Positions 1 through 10,384 of a stretch of 21,620 nt of DNA are shown piece after piece. A program made the position numbers and the translations under genes. Location: positions 36,498-58,117 of the forward strand of contig WELA01002181.1 in assembly GCA_009602735.1 (NCBI GenBank). The letters are read 5' to 3'. Position 1 is the stretch's first letter. Each line of letters opens with the position of its first letter. Origin of the DNA: Mesotaenium endlicherianum (Eukaryota > Streptophyta > Zygnematophyceae > Zygnematales > Mesotaeniaceae). Below the pieces are notes generated by a model. That model did no database searches and had not been told where the DNA came from. It saw nothing but the letters and a program-made list of their open reading frames with translations.

Positions 1-23
1 CCCCCCCCCCCCCCCCCCCCCCC
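1..23. repeat. Homopolymer C tract at the window edge
   Basis: Twenty-three consecutive C open the window, inside what should be E2 intron 3 just past the exon 3 donor. The length is probably unreliable. Confidence 0.9.
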
Positions 24-42
24 GGGCCGCCCCGGCCCACAC

Positions 43-675
43 CTTGACGATGTCGCCGGGCGAGAAGTGGGTGCGCAGGATGCGGCCGTCGTAGCGGCTG
101 GTGATCTCCACCGTGGCCTTGTCGCTCTGCACCTCGCACACCGGCTGGAACTGCACCACCTCCTCCCCCTGCACGCACGCAAGCACGCCCACACGCACAC
201 GCAAGCACGCACGCACGACCCGGGGCCCCAGCCGGTAAGGCACAGGGAAAGCGTAGAGACAGCACCGGCAACAAATTAACTCAGCCCTCCCCTCTCCCCC
301 CTTCTACCCCGACCTTCAAGCTCGACCTCGGGCTCGCTCCCCTTCCAAGCTGGGCTGCCGTGTGGAGCTCGAGCATCCGCACGCAGCCAGCCCACCAGCA
401 CCAGCAGCAGCAGCAGCAGCAGCACCAGCAGAGGCAACAGCAGAAGGAGAGGCTGCCACTTGGTTGAGAGGGGCACGCTGGAATGCGGTGGGCTCCAGCG
501 GCGGCGCCGCACTCCACGTGTGGGTGCCATCGTGATGGCAAGCTCTGGCTCTCTGGGTCTGGATTCCGCTGCCCGCTGCCCGCTGCCCACTGCCCGCTGC
601 CTGCTGTGTGCTATTAGAAGGACAGGCAGACAGCCAGACAAAGAGGCACATGCAGCGCAAGACAAGCAGACAGAT

Positions 676-709
<34 letters not shown>

Positions 710-1443
710 ACAGACAGACGGACTGGTGGGATCCTCCTTGGTCTTGCCACGGGCGAAGCGGCTCAGGATAACCTGACACCTGGCAAGCACCAAGCGTGTT
801 GCCCTCGGCAGGGGCTCTCTGAAAACAACCCCTCAGCCTCTGCTGGTCTGGTCCGTGGATGGCAAGGAGGGCGTGCCACTAACACGTGTGGAATTCGGGA
901 GCCTGGCAGCTGCTAGATTCCTCCGTGCAGAGATTTCAGCCCAGTGAAGCTCACCCTGCCAACTGTTCCTTCCTAGTAATTGTTGTCCTTTGATAAGTAA
1001 TCTCCCCTGGTACGTGTGGCAGTCTGCTAGAGTCTGCCCTGGAATCCAGGTGCCTCGTGGCCTTGCTTTCTGTGGTGATCCAATTCTGCAGCGCCCTACG
1101 CTGCGCTTGTGCACTGGCTTACACGGCTAGGGGCAAGGTAGTAAAAGCAAGGGGACAAAAACGGGAGCATGAAGAGAAGAATCTCGCTGCGTGGGTCTAG
1201 GTTCAAAGGAGCCCAGCCTTAGAACCCGGCGAGAGGCGAGGCGAGGAGATCGGAGAATTACATTGTCAGAGAGCAGCCAAGAGAGTTTCGTGGGCTTGGA
1301 TGGGAGAGACTGAGAGACGCAGTCTAAAGTTTGCCGTTCAATCTGTGGGCAAAAGCAGTGCACCATTCGGGCCTGCTGGGGAGCAGGAGGCGCAGAGAGG
1401 GAGAGGCCAGGAGCGTGCAAGAGGGGGGGGGGGGGGGGGGGGN

Positions 1444-1474
<31 letters not shown>

Positions 1475-2129
1475 CGAGGGGAGAGAGCCGACCTCACGGA
1501 CAAACCACTGGAGCACTTCGCATTCTGCGATTCCTTCTCCCGTCTGCGACAACCTAAGCTCGTAGATGCCTGCGCTCCCCTCCACCTTGGCCTCATGGCC
1601 TCCACTGTAAGGTCTCCTCTGGTAGACCAGGTGTGGTCGAGAATGCTCCTGCATCAGAGAAGGGCAGCATCACATGTTATCTCTGGTATTGGAGCCCTGC
1701 CATCTGACGTGCATTCACACGTGCAGCCCGGCAAGGGGAGTTCTTGAGCCCCGCAGGGGGAAGTCGGTCAAGATGCCGCAACACTTGGCGCCGAGATCAC
1801 TGTCAATGCCCCGTCACTAACGAAAATGTTTGTGGATGATTGTTGGGGGTATTACTCACAGAGGCAAAAGTAATGTGTTTGAAGAAAGGCACCACCCATG
1901 AACTGTAGGCACCCGGAATGCGATTGTACCCGCATTCAGTATCACTATCGAACATTTTTTCTTTGCATTTAGTGTCGAACGAGCTTGCGTACAAAGCGCG
2001 TGAGCTTCTAGGCAATGAAGAAGGAATAATACATTTAAATTGACCAGCAAGCTGCAAAGCTTTTCTCATCTTGCGAAATGCCAAAAGAGTTGGTAATGAG
2101 CATACGGGAGTGGCGTTGCAAGAAGACAT
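43..2129 (-). CDS. BCE2: Branched-chain alpha-keto acid dehydrogenase E2, N-terminal part (partial gene, 3 exons)
   Basis: E2 (dihydrolipoyl acyltransferase) core subunit of the mitochondrial BCKDH complex, which degrades Leu, Ile and Val. Exons on the minus strand: 2129-1860, 1648-1493 and 168-43, continuing past the left edge. All junctions are phase 0 with GT-AG ends. Exons 2 and 3 join into a lipoyl domain: LSQTGEGIAECEVLQWFVRE followed by GEEVVQFQPVCEVQSDKATV. The lipoylated Lys is in the SDKA motif, about residue 159 (codon 120-118). This order and wording match plant BCE2 and are not like PDH or OGDH E2. Exon 1 (90 codons, ending at a consensus GTGAGT donor) is inferred from phase agreement and its Arg/Ser/Leu-rich presequence. 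The Met at 2069 has a better start context (AAG before ATG) than the one at 2129. RRPYS in exon 2 looks like a mitochondrial processing site. The peripheral-subunit-binding and catalytic domains lie outside the window. Exons 2-3 are secure, exon 1 less so. Confidence 0.85.
171..220. repeat. Imperfect CACG/CACA repeat beside the E2 exon 3 acceptor
   Basis: Alternating CACG, CAAG and CACA units. On the transcript strand this gives a GTGC/GTGT-rich stretch immediately before the AG, replacing the usual polypyrimidine tract. Confidence 0.7.
394..434. repeat. CAG trinucleotide repeat
   Basis: CACCAG/CAG units with a pure CAG core at about 402-422. It is intronic on the E2 minus strand, so the transcript carries CTG. 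Confidence 0.85.
660..720. repeat. AGGC/AGAC tetranucleotide repeat
   Basis: About seven to eight pure GGCA units at 676-709, flanked by related CAGA units. Intronic in the E2 gene. Confidence 0.85.
1423..1474. repeat. Poly-G tract with an N at 1443
   Basis: About 52 bases of uninterrupted G apart from one ambiguous base. It sits in E2 intron 2, 20 bases from exon 2, and becomes poly-C in the transcript. The true length is probably undetermined. Confidence 0.9.
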
Positions 2130-5100
2130 AAGAGCTTTCAGTGTGATGAGAGGACCATGCAGCAGTATCTATAATTGCTGGGAACAACCAGAGTAACCCA
2201 CAAGAAACGCCCCAGTTGGAAATGTGGGAGGAGAAGTGCTTGCCAATGAATCATTTGACGTGGCGAGCATACACTTATGACAAGGATGCCAGGTAGGACG
2301 TGGTTGACCCTGTGTGAGACGTCAACGAGTCTCATTCATGCACATATCGGTTTATATTTTTTTCTGATTTTTCAATCGTTCGTCTCCGGTGTTTTAATGA
2401 TTGATTCTTTATTAACGTCGGTTCACCTTTTGAGTTTCTCCCGCCACCTTCTTTTAACGACACATGCATGACTCAGCAAGTTCCCGCGTTTTCGTTAAAA
2501 GTTTAACGTCTTTGAATACCGACGTCACTTACTTCTGACAACTCTCGGTTATGAGACACTTTTGAACGCTAGCAATAACCGATAAGGTCAAAAATAAAGA
2601 TGAAAAACTGACGACGGTCACCCTAAGAATGGTGCAAATTTGGTTGTCCACATATTGTAACCTTTTCTTTTATAATTGTCATATTGACCCCTATGTACAC
2701 TTGTTACGAATTAGCTTTCAACGTCTTGAATTTTTGAAGGATATCATCAAACATGACGCAAAATACTTCACATCAAGAATGTAACTAACACTTTAAGCAC
2801 GGGAGCTTTATGGACTCCATCGTAACAACTAAGAATTTATGTGAAAGCAATTTGTTATAAACCTGTTAGCGCCATGACTTCTGCCGGGCGGTGTCCTTTA
2901 GATGCATTGTCATTCGTGACATGAAATTCGTGATCAAATTTTAAGCGCCTCACGACCAATTGACTATCTTGGTTGACTTTGTAGGAAGTTTGAAAACTGT
3001 CTGCTTTCGTCCACGACTTCATAATATAAAAGTAGTACTTGACCAGTAAATTATTTCAACTTCCAAACTTAATTATATTTTGACCTATTTTTACTAAATG
3101 TTCAGATTGACCAATTCTTTGTTGATGGGATCGAAATCCCAATAATCGTAGCTGCCAATGTTGAATTAGAATTGGAATTTGTTGTTGGAATTATTAAAGT
3201 GAATCCTTTTGCATTCTCGTCCAGCGCCACAGGAGATCCAATCCCAGCGTTGAGTTTGTCGACCTATTTTTGCCGTTTCACCATGCTTGAGTGGTCTTTC
3301 GAAGTTAGTCAAATTTTTAGTTTGACAGCCAAAAAATGTGTGAAACTAATTCTATAATTTAAATGTATAGCAACTCACTAGATGATATAATTCATTATAT
3401 GTTTGCTGGCCGCACTCTTTTACATCATGGTAGATGAAAAAGAGCATTGAGAGCAAATTAAGAGCACATCATACATGTTTCACTATGAAATTGCAGAAAT
3501 GTTAAAATGGCTGAACGCTAGGAAATCTAAACACCGATCTTAAAGTATCACTCAGATACTGTTCCATTTGATTTGGTTTGAGGTTTTAGACGAAGGATTT
3601 CTCTACCTAGATTAATATGGGATCACATCTTATCGCTTTTCACGTGCATGGACTTGGGCTGATTGTAACTTGCACAATTTTAGAATTATTGTGGTTTATA
3701 GAACTTAAGAGCAAGCTTGGTGAATAAACTTGCAAGGAATGTAGACATGCCATTACTAAGATGGTTTGAAAGCTTTGAAGTGTGTAAAAAGTATGTGAGT
3801 GATATAAACAACCGAGTATACAACAATTTGTATATCAAGAATATTCGAAATACAGTTTGGTAAGAGACACGCTTATCACTAGAAATTTCTTTACGAAACT
3901 TCCACGAAGTGCCAGCGCACACCGTGCGCTTGCTTGCAGCACACGCAATAGCAGGCTGCAGCTGCTTATATAAGTCCTCAACGAACGAGAGTCATTCATT
4001 CCACAAGCAAAATAGCATTTGTGAAGCTTGACCCCACCCAGTCCACTCTGACAGCATCACAATTGTTTTCAAATGCATCTAAGCACACCAGCATGCTACC
4101 CACAATCAGCAAACCAAATCAACGACACGGGTCGCGGATCCGCATATATCACAGGCGACAATAGCACGACAGCTTAGTCCACCCAGAGGGACCATGGGAC
4201 CATATTGTACAAACTCATAACAGCCTAGAGTAGAATCAAACAGAAAATCTACCAGAGTCCACGTCGATATTAAGCCTAGTTAACAACGTATATCTTAATA
4301 TAATACAATAGCTTTCAATACAAAAAACGCTGCACAATTGTCGTGCCTAACAGTGTCGTACCCCTAGCGCGTGCGTGGCTTCTCAGCACGTGTGCCTTCG
4401 ACTTGGTTGACGTGTCGGTGCGTCGCTGCACGTGGGGATCGACCGGGTTGATCGTCCCTTGCACGTATGTCGGTGACAGACTGGTTGGGGTTTGACCCAT
4501 TCCTGGTCTTCCTGCACTTGCATCATGCGGTGAGGCATCTCACACTCAGTGGTTCCCATGTTCAACCAGTTCCTCATTCAACACTTAGCAGAAATTTTCG
4601 AAAAGATAGCTTATCTTCAGTTTCCCTTACAAGGACATAAGCGTCTTACTTCCACACAGGCTTTCGCCCAAGTTGAGGGTTTACAGAATGAACAAGTTTG
4701 TAGTTTGCAGAAATCACGTCTATGCAGCTTAACAGGCAATGTCAAGTTCAGAGAAAATCGCCCTTCAAGGCTTTTGCTTAACTTCCACGAGTCACAGCTT
4801 ACAAAACTCTGAACTGCACATCTATGCTGGCCTGGTCTGAGCTCTTCGCTCAACACCGCGCCTTAACAGCTCTTCACTGCTTGGCTGGGCTCACTCAGTT
4901 CTTCACTGAGAGCTTTACTTGTTAATACTACTCTTGCTATCAGCAATTCGACAAATGAGACTTCTGAGAACTTGGAGACTAACACAGCACTCACCATTTT
5001 AAGTGACCCTCGCACGCTTGCGGTGTTTGACCTCAATCTGCACTAATCTCCTAACAGATTCTATTTTGCAGCTCTCTACTTTCCACCAGCGAGATCCTCT

Positions 5101-6508
5101 CTTGGGAACTCCTGAGGCCTAACCTTTCTATGATACACTTAAGAAATCTTCCAGCGTCGGTAGAAGCGTGGCACCTCGGCCCTTCTATTGTCTTGGGAAC
5201 TCCTTCTTCTTCTTCAGCTTCCTTTGACAACAATGCGAGCAAGGATGAGGCAGCTTCAGGCAGGACTTGTGCCTTTCACAAGCACCACACACTGTCCTCT
5301 TTCGAGAATACCAGTGCTTAGTCAGCGCGCTTAGCTTGCATGCCGTCCTTACCCAGCAGCTCTCACACAGCTTAGAAGTTGTCATTCGGCATGCATGCAT
5401 GCATTGGGATTGTTGCGCGTGACCACTTAGCCTTCCAGCTGGCAATCACGCCTATGTGGCTGGCTGGCAGCGTTTAGGATTAACGCTCAGGTCGTGACCA
5501 GTCACCTGAGAGCCTGGCCGAGGCGGCACACAACGCCCTTTGCAACATCCTTGCTGTACTTGGCTTGGATAGCCGATTGATCAGTACCTTTCTTGGCACT
5601 TGCTAGGCTGGCTCATTGCTGGTTCCATGCCCCTAGCCTTTCGGCTGACCACTCGGTCCACATCCCCATCCCGTCCTGGGTGTGGGTGTGACGTGTAGTG
5701 ACCACTTTGACAGTGACAACGACTTCAACATGACCGCTGACTAAGTCCTCTGGTCGGTGTGTCAATGCTGACTTCCCGTACCTGGGCGGCCGTGACTTGC
5801 GCTGCGTGTGCGACACCTTCAAGTGGATAGCAGTCGCGACACAATGTATTGCTTTCTCTACTTGTAATAACATAATCATTTTGCCTAGAGATAAGTGTAA
5901 AGCATTATAAAACTCAAATCAGAATTGGTAAACTTTACTTAAGAGAAAGTATAAACATCTGGAAGTTGAAGTAAGACGTCAACCCACCGACATCGGCGAT
6001 CCGTCGGCAGATGTCATTAGATTTCAAGAATCATCATTGATTCACGTAGCGAAGTAGCCATTCAATTCATTCCTGAGGCAGTTTTCTATACCTAGAGGTT
6101 AGCGTCAACTTTGTGAAAGCTTGGACGTAAGTAGCGAGTCTTTGACGGCACTAGAAATATTTCAGGCGATCGAGACATCATTGCATAGCATATTAGTCTT
6201 CTTGATGCCGGTCCTATTCCATTGTGAAAGTTCTTTCTTGCAATATTAGTAGCAGGCGTCTTTTTTCTATCTGTTTTATCTCATTCTCAGAGAAGGCTGT
6301 TACGCTCCATCATGGGAGTTGTTTGCGAATCCTGCCTGCTTTCGACTCTTATCTTCAGGCTGAAACTTGAGGATGCCTTTAAGGTTCCAGGGCCGTAAGT
6401 GCCCTTTTGAGTGGTGATAGAAGTCACCCTCCGTCTATTATTTGTTGCTCTATCATTTGATCCCCAGTTTGTATTGCGATCTTTTCTTGGCTGATCCGGC
6501 CGCTCAAG
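2130..6508. other. AT-richer intergenic region, no supported gene
   Basis: Separates the divergently transcribed E2 and ankyrin genes, so both promoters should lie near its ends. Open frames are short and resemble no family I know. I see no LTR pair, reverse transcriptase, integrase or transposase motif, and no tRNA. Minor features are a TATA-like box at 3967, a 13-bp direct repeat at 5101-5113 and 5192-5204, and an ATGC microsatellite near 5390. Degenerate GCTCTTC-containing repeats near 4840-4915 hint at decayed mobile DNA, without proof. Confidence 0.6.
3967..3974 (+). promoter_or_regulatory. TATA-like box TATATAAG
   Basis: A good plant-style TATA sequence in a GC-richer context, with CA-rich sequence about 30 bases downstream. 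No open reading frame of note follows on the plus strand, so its relevance is uncertain. It could belong to a non-coding transcript or a relic element. Confidence 0.3.
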
Positions 6509-8086
6509 ATGGTTGTCGCCTTAGTCAATCAGGCACCCTCACATCGATGCGACTTGAAAGATAGCATTACTCCCAGGTTGAAAAGGGAGCGTTCGTATAC
6601 AGGTAGAAGTCTAGCACGTAGTTTATCATCCGCTGGTATAGATGATCGTGGTTGGTCACCATTACATGTGGCTAGCAGAATGGGCAAGTTCTCCGAGGTA
6701 AGGTCAAGCACCACGATTTAAGCGCCACGTTTTGAGCCCTTTCTCTTGACCTGTGCTTTCCAGAGAGCCACTTTTCGAGAGGCCGGTAAATACATGGAGG
6801 GTTCATGTAACGACCTAAAGATCACTGCCTCATGTGTGCCTCCATTACGACTCGGGTACTCATGTATCGATCTAAACCATGATCTTATGCATACTAAAGA
6901 CTCTGCTGGATAAGTCTTTTGCAGTTATGCAAACATGTATGTGACGCTTGAACCTTTCACTTGGCTGGAGGGGAGATCTGCGCCATGTTAGAGGAGTAGA
7001 TGATTAGTTTTGTTTGATATCGGAAGATATATGAGGCAGAGCTTATGGTGGAGAAAGTATTATTGTTTTAACCAAGTGAATGGTCCAATGGATGATCATT
7101 ATATTACCTGGTCTTGTGTTTGGCTCGACAGCATTGCTGATGTCAGCACTGAGAACCTCCTCTCCTGCAGCGACAGCCGCATGATAGTAGTGCCTCAGGC
7201 TTCGCGACGAAGATGTATTACCTGCTAATATTAGCCTGCTCTATGCTTGGGAAAACCATGTATATGATAGTTTAGTGTGCCTGTCGGGAGTGCAACTTTG
7301 GGAGGGGGCTTTTAGCCACAGGCGCAAGCAGGCCTTCAAAAGCATGGACCAGATTAACAAGCCTTGCTTGCTTCTCGTGCTGCTGGAAGGGGCCAGGATG
7401 CCCCCCTTTTTGATGTTTTGATGTTCATGATTCACATAGGAAGTGAGTAGCTCAATTTACAAACCTTTTTACTTGAAAGTGCAGGTGCAGAGATTACTTG
7501 AAGAAGGTGCGGATGTGAATGAGCCTACCAAGGGCCCCAAGATTCCTGGAGCTACGCCTTTACATCTGGCGGCTATGGGAGGCCATGTGAGCGTGATGGA
7601 CCTTTTGCTGGACGAAGGAGCTAATATTGAGGCCCGCACGAGGGGGTCTTGTGCATGTATGTCCTCACACCTTATGTTAGCTGCAGTATATGCTTAACAT
7701 TCTGCACTGAGCATTTGAGGACCAGCAGCTATATGTGGAAGTGGCATGATTTGTCCTGTCTGTTGTATTCCATGTGGTGGTTTCGTTGTTGCTCGCATTA
7801 TGGACCATGTGTTAATGAGATGAGTTGCCATGTGCGACTTATTTTTCTTTTTGGGGGTGTTTGTATCTCTCTCACAGGGACACCTCTTCTCCATGCAGCC
7901 AAAGAGAAAAACAAGCGTGCCATTCGCTTTCTTGTTTCAAATGGCGCCTTTCTTGCTCCAGATATGTGTGATACACGGTTCAATCCACCTCTTCATTACT
8001 GCCCTGGCCTAGAATATGCATATCAAGTTCGTGATAGGTTCAATGCTAGCAGCAGCAGCAGTTCTGGTGAAGGCGAAGTACTCTAA
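6509..8086 (+). CDS. Ankyrin-repeat protein, PIA2-like (3 exons, complete, 187 aa)
   Basis: Small ankyrin protein resembling the plant phytochrome-interacting ankyrin-repeat family (PIA1/PIA2), cytosolic or nuclear scaffolds linked to light signalling. Exons: 6509-6697, 7485-7650 and 7878-8086, with phases 0 and 1. Donors are GTAAGG and GTGCAT; the acceptors are U-rich. The split codon across intron 2 restores Trp in SWTPLLHAAKE, as expected in the family. Three ankyrin repeats: DDRGWSPLHVASRMGK (about residues 45-77), GATPLHLAAMGGH (85-117) and WTPLLHAAKEKNKR (119-151). They are followed by the family-specific DTRFNPPLHYCPGLEYAY segment and a Ser-rich tail. The N-terminus (1-44) is basic and Ser/Arg-rich. 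The start has a strong context (AAG before ATGG). Length is close to the plant homologues. A role in phytochrome binding is inferred from family only. Confidence 0.88.
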
Positions 8087-8912
8087 TGTAGATAGGTATA
8101 GTGCATTGAATTTTGAGACTTTCAGCTTTGCCCATTAGCAATAATTAGCTGAGGGACATTCATTTATCCATTTTTGTTGGGCTCCTAGACCTTGGGATAT
8201 TATTAGTCTTTGGAGTCGACCCTTCCTGGAGCATGGCTGCAGTTTATGGATCAATAAAGATTGTAGCCTTCAGGCAGCGTGACATACAATATTTACTTTT
8301 GTGATTTGCCCAAGGCATGCAAGTGACGAGCATTATACAAATGGATACTTTCGCATAGGTGGTTTTTTTTCACAAAGAGTGGTCATAGTGTGGGACCCTA
8401 CTGTTCTAGCTTTTGGCCACTCATTTCCTGCTGACTTCTTCCATATTGGAAAACACAGAATTCACGAATAGGCACATAACAAACACAATCTGTTAGAAAA
8501 CACTTTCTGAAATGGTGCTACATTCACTATGCAGTAGATAAAAACCTGATCATCTACAAAAGACTACAAATCTAAGTGCCTCAGTCACAGATATTAGACA
8601 ATCGTGTGCGACAATGTGGTACCAAACTTCAAGAACGAGGAAAAGGGCTGTAAGCAGGCCCCATTATACGCATTGTCAGATGTTACAGACGAAGTTGTTG
8701 GGTGTACATTGGGCATTTCAGGAGTCAATGTCTCCCGCTTCTCCACTCCTATAGCAAACAAATAATGTCGTCCCAACAACCATGCCCCAGCCAAGCATCC
8801 TTTCAGAATGCGAGACTCATGGCTCTCTGCATTCGCTTCTACTCCAAAAGCATTTGAAGGAAGAACCTTCAAATCCTCCAACTAATCTCTTACCTCTGGA
8901 CGCGCACATGAG
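8087..8912. other. Convergent intergenic region
   Basis: Lies between the 3' ends of the PIA2-like gene (plus) and the At1g01500-like gene (minus), so it holds both 3' UTRs. The minus-strand open frame at 8594-8881 resembles no family I know and is downstream of the minus-strand stop. I see no further gene. Confidence 0.5.
8253..8258 (+). terminator. Polyadenylation signal AATAAA of the ankyrin gene
   Basis: Canonical AATAAA about 170 bases after the stop at 8086, followed by TG-rich sequence. No other candidate is closer. Confidence 0.6.
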
Positions 8913-10384
8913 CTACAAGAAACCTCGCCTGAAAGATCTTGCTGTCGTCTGGTAAGTCCTGACCAGTAAGCCTACTCCTATCCCAACCCCTATACACATG
9001 CCTAATCCTATGCCTACACCTACCCTTACTCCTGCATTGAACCAAGAAAGTTCTCCTCCTTCATCTGATTCTCCATATATACCCCCTTCTGGACCATGAC
9101 CATGATAGAAACCCCCATAGACACTTTCATGTTTTTCTGCATATGCGGGCAGCCGCTCCTCCAGAATTTGCAATCCCTGCAAAGCGCACCATCGTCTATA
9201 CGTCAGGCCCACATCTTTTAATGCACATCTATCAGCATGACAAAACGCAACAACTGGCCCACAAGCCCAAGGAAGGGAACACCTCGAAACCTCTAAATGC
9301 ATTCAAATGTATGTGTAGGGTGGAGCACAGCGATACAGTAGAAGCTGAGCGTCAAGCGTGTGCGTCAGAGGCATTACTATGCTACATATAGGGCACGTTT
9401 ATTGCCTGCACGACTTCCAAACCTGAACCTGCACTGCATATATCAACAAGCAACTAGATATGAACTATGACACACATCACATCAAGTCAATCTATGATGA
9501 TCTCTGCCTCATGGAAACCTTCTCTGAATCATACAAACAGACTAGGTTGCAAGTCATACCCGGCTGTCAGTCACCTCCTCATGCTCCAAGAGATTTGCAT
9601 CTTCGGCATGAATAATGGGCCAGTCTGCTTCATCTGCTTCAGGTATTGCATCCAATCCGCCCCGCCTCATTTTCTTTCTTTTACATGTGAGCTTTACAGT
9701 CTCTGTCAATATCACTGGTGAACTCCTATACCTGCCAACTATGCATACCTCAACAGATGGTTGAACCATCGGTGTTGCATACCTCTGCTTGCCTTTTAGA
9801 AATGCACAACCCCCCTCTCCCATGCAGCATGCACAATCTAACGTCCACCCTAATCTGCCGCTCTGTACTTGAGCTTCGGCGGAGTCTGATCCTGGCTGGC
9901 ACCTGAGGCCTGCTGACCCAGCATGATGTAGAGTTCCAGCAAGAATTGACTCGTCTCCAACGTAAACCTCAAATGAGACGGACTTGTCTGCTCGCAGATT
10001 ATCCGTACTGACATAAGTAGCTTCCGCTGAATCGCAACTGACCCTATCCCTTCGAAGTAGTACCATGGCTTCTTCTGAAGGGGCTATTCTAGCTCCATTG
10101 ACCTCCAGGTTTGTGCTTATATCTCTTGAGGGACACTTGAAGACCAGCGATTCAGGCGACGTATCGTCATCTAATAGTGCTGCGCTAACTCGCACATATA
10201 TAACCCGTACATCAAACCAGCAAGGTTGCTGCTGTAAACCGCCCTGAGGACGCTGTCCTTTACCCCCACTTCGACCATGTCCCATGATAACGGCAGCCGG
10301 ACTCTCGTCCTCATGGTCTGGTCCCCTAGAAATTATGACGGGACCACCAGCTGCTTCTCTCTCTGCCACTGTAGTTTGCTGCAT
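8913..10384 (-). CDS. At1g01500-like plant protein with C-terminal membrane segment (2 exons, 362 aa)
   Basis: Belongs to the plant family typified by Arabidopsis At1g01500, often labelled 'erythronate-4-phosphate dehydrogenase family protein'. I see no dehydrogenase motif, so that label should not be trusted; the function is unknown. Exons: 10384-9560 and 9176-8913, phase 0. The chosen donor is GTATGA; GTGACT just upstream is an equally in-frame alternative. Diagnostic stretches are FDVRVIYVRVSAA, LEVNGARI, LLRRDRV, ATYVSTDNLR and GDESILAGTL in the N-terminal beta-rich region. The C-terminal motif GELSWFNAGVRVGVGIGLGM leads into a Gly/Val/Ile-rich hydrophobic helix (about 324-347). A short basic tail ending RSFRRGFL follows, consistent with tail anchoring. 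The start at 10384 is the first Met of the frame; an upstream non-coding exon is possible. Confidence 0.87.

Larger units (their letters stand above)
169..1492 (-). other. E2 intron 2, microsatellite-rich, 1.3 kb
   Basis: Lies between the two lipoyl-domain exons. The donor GTCGGC follows the Glu codon at 1493; the acceptor is GCAG ending at 169. It carries an ACGC-type repeat next to the acceptor, a CAG tract, an AGGC tract and a long poly-G with one N. Open frames inside it are low-complexity artefacts of these repeats. I see no coding exon in it. Confidence 0.75.

Noticed and set aside
660..720. Possible CRISPR-like array
   Set aside because: It is a simple tetranucleotide microsatellite with no spacers, in a eukaryotic intron.
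276..779. Overlapping open frames of 86-167 codons on both strands rich in Cys/Leu or Gln/Ala
   Set aside because: They are translations of the CAG and AGGC repeats inside E2 intron 2; no family resemblance.
1300..1747. Plus-strand open frames with a poly-Gly run
   Set aside because: Poly-Gly comes from the poly-G tract; the real coding information (E2 lipoyl exon) is on the minus strand.
4893..4911. Short inverted repeat CTCAGT-TCTTC-ACTGAG as a terminator or transposon end
   Set aside because: A six-base stem is expected by chance in 20 kb, and there is no associated element.
5101..5204. Two copies of CTTGGGAACTCCT as transposon direct repeats
   Set aside because: Only 13 bases, 91 apart, without terminal inverted repeats or coding content between them.
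4383..5879. LTR retrotransposon remnant
   Set aside because: No LTR pair, primer binding site, polypurine tract or gag-pol motif could be found by eye.
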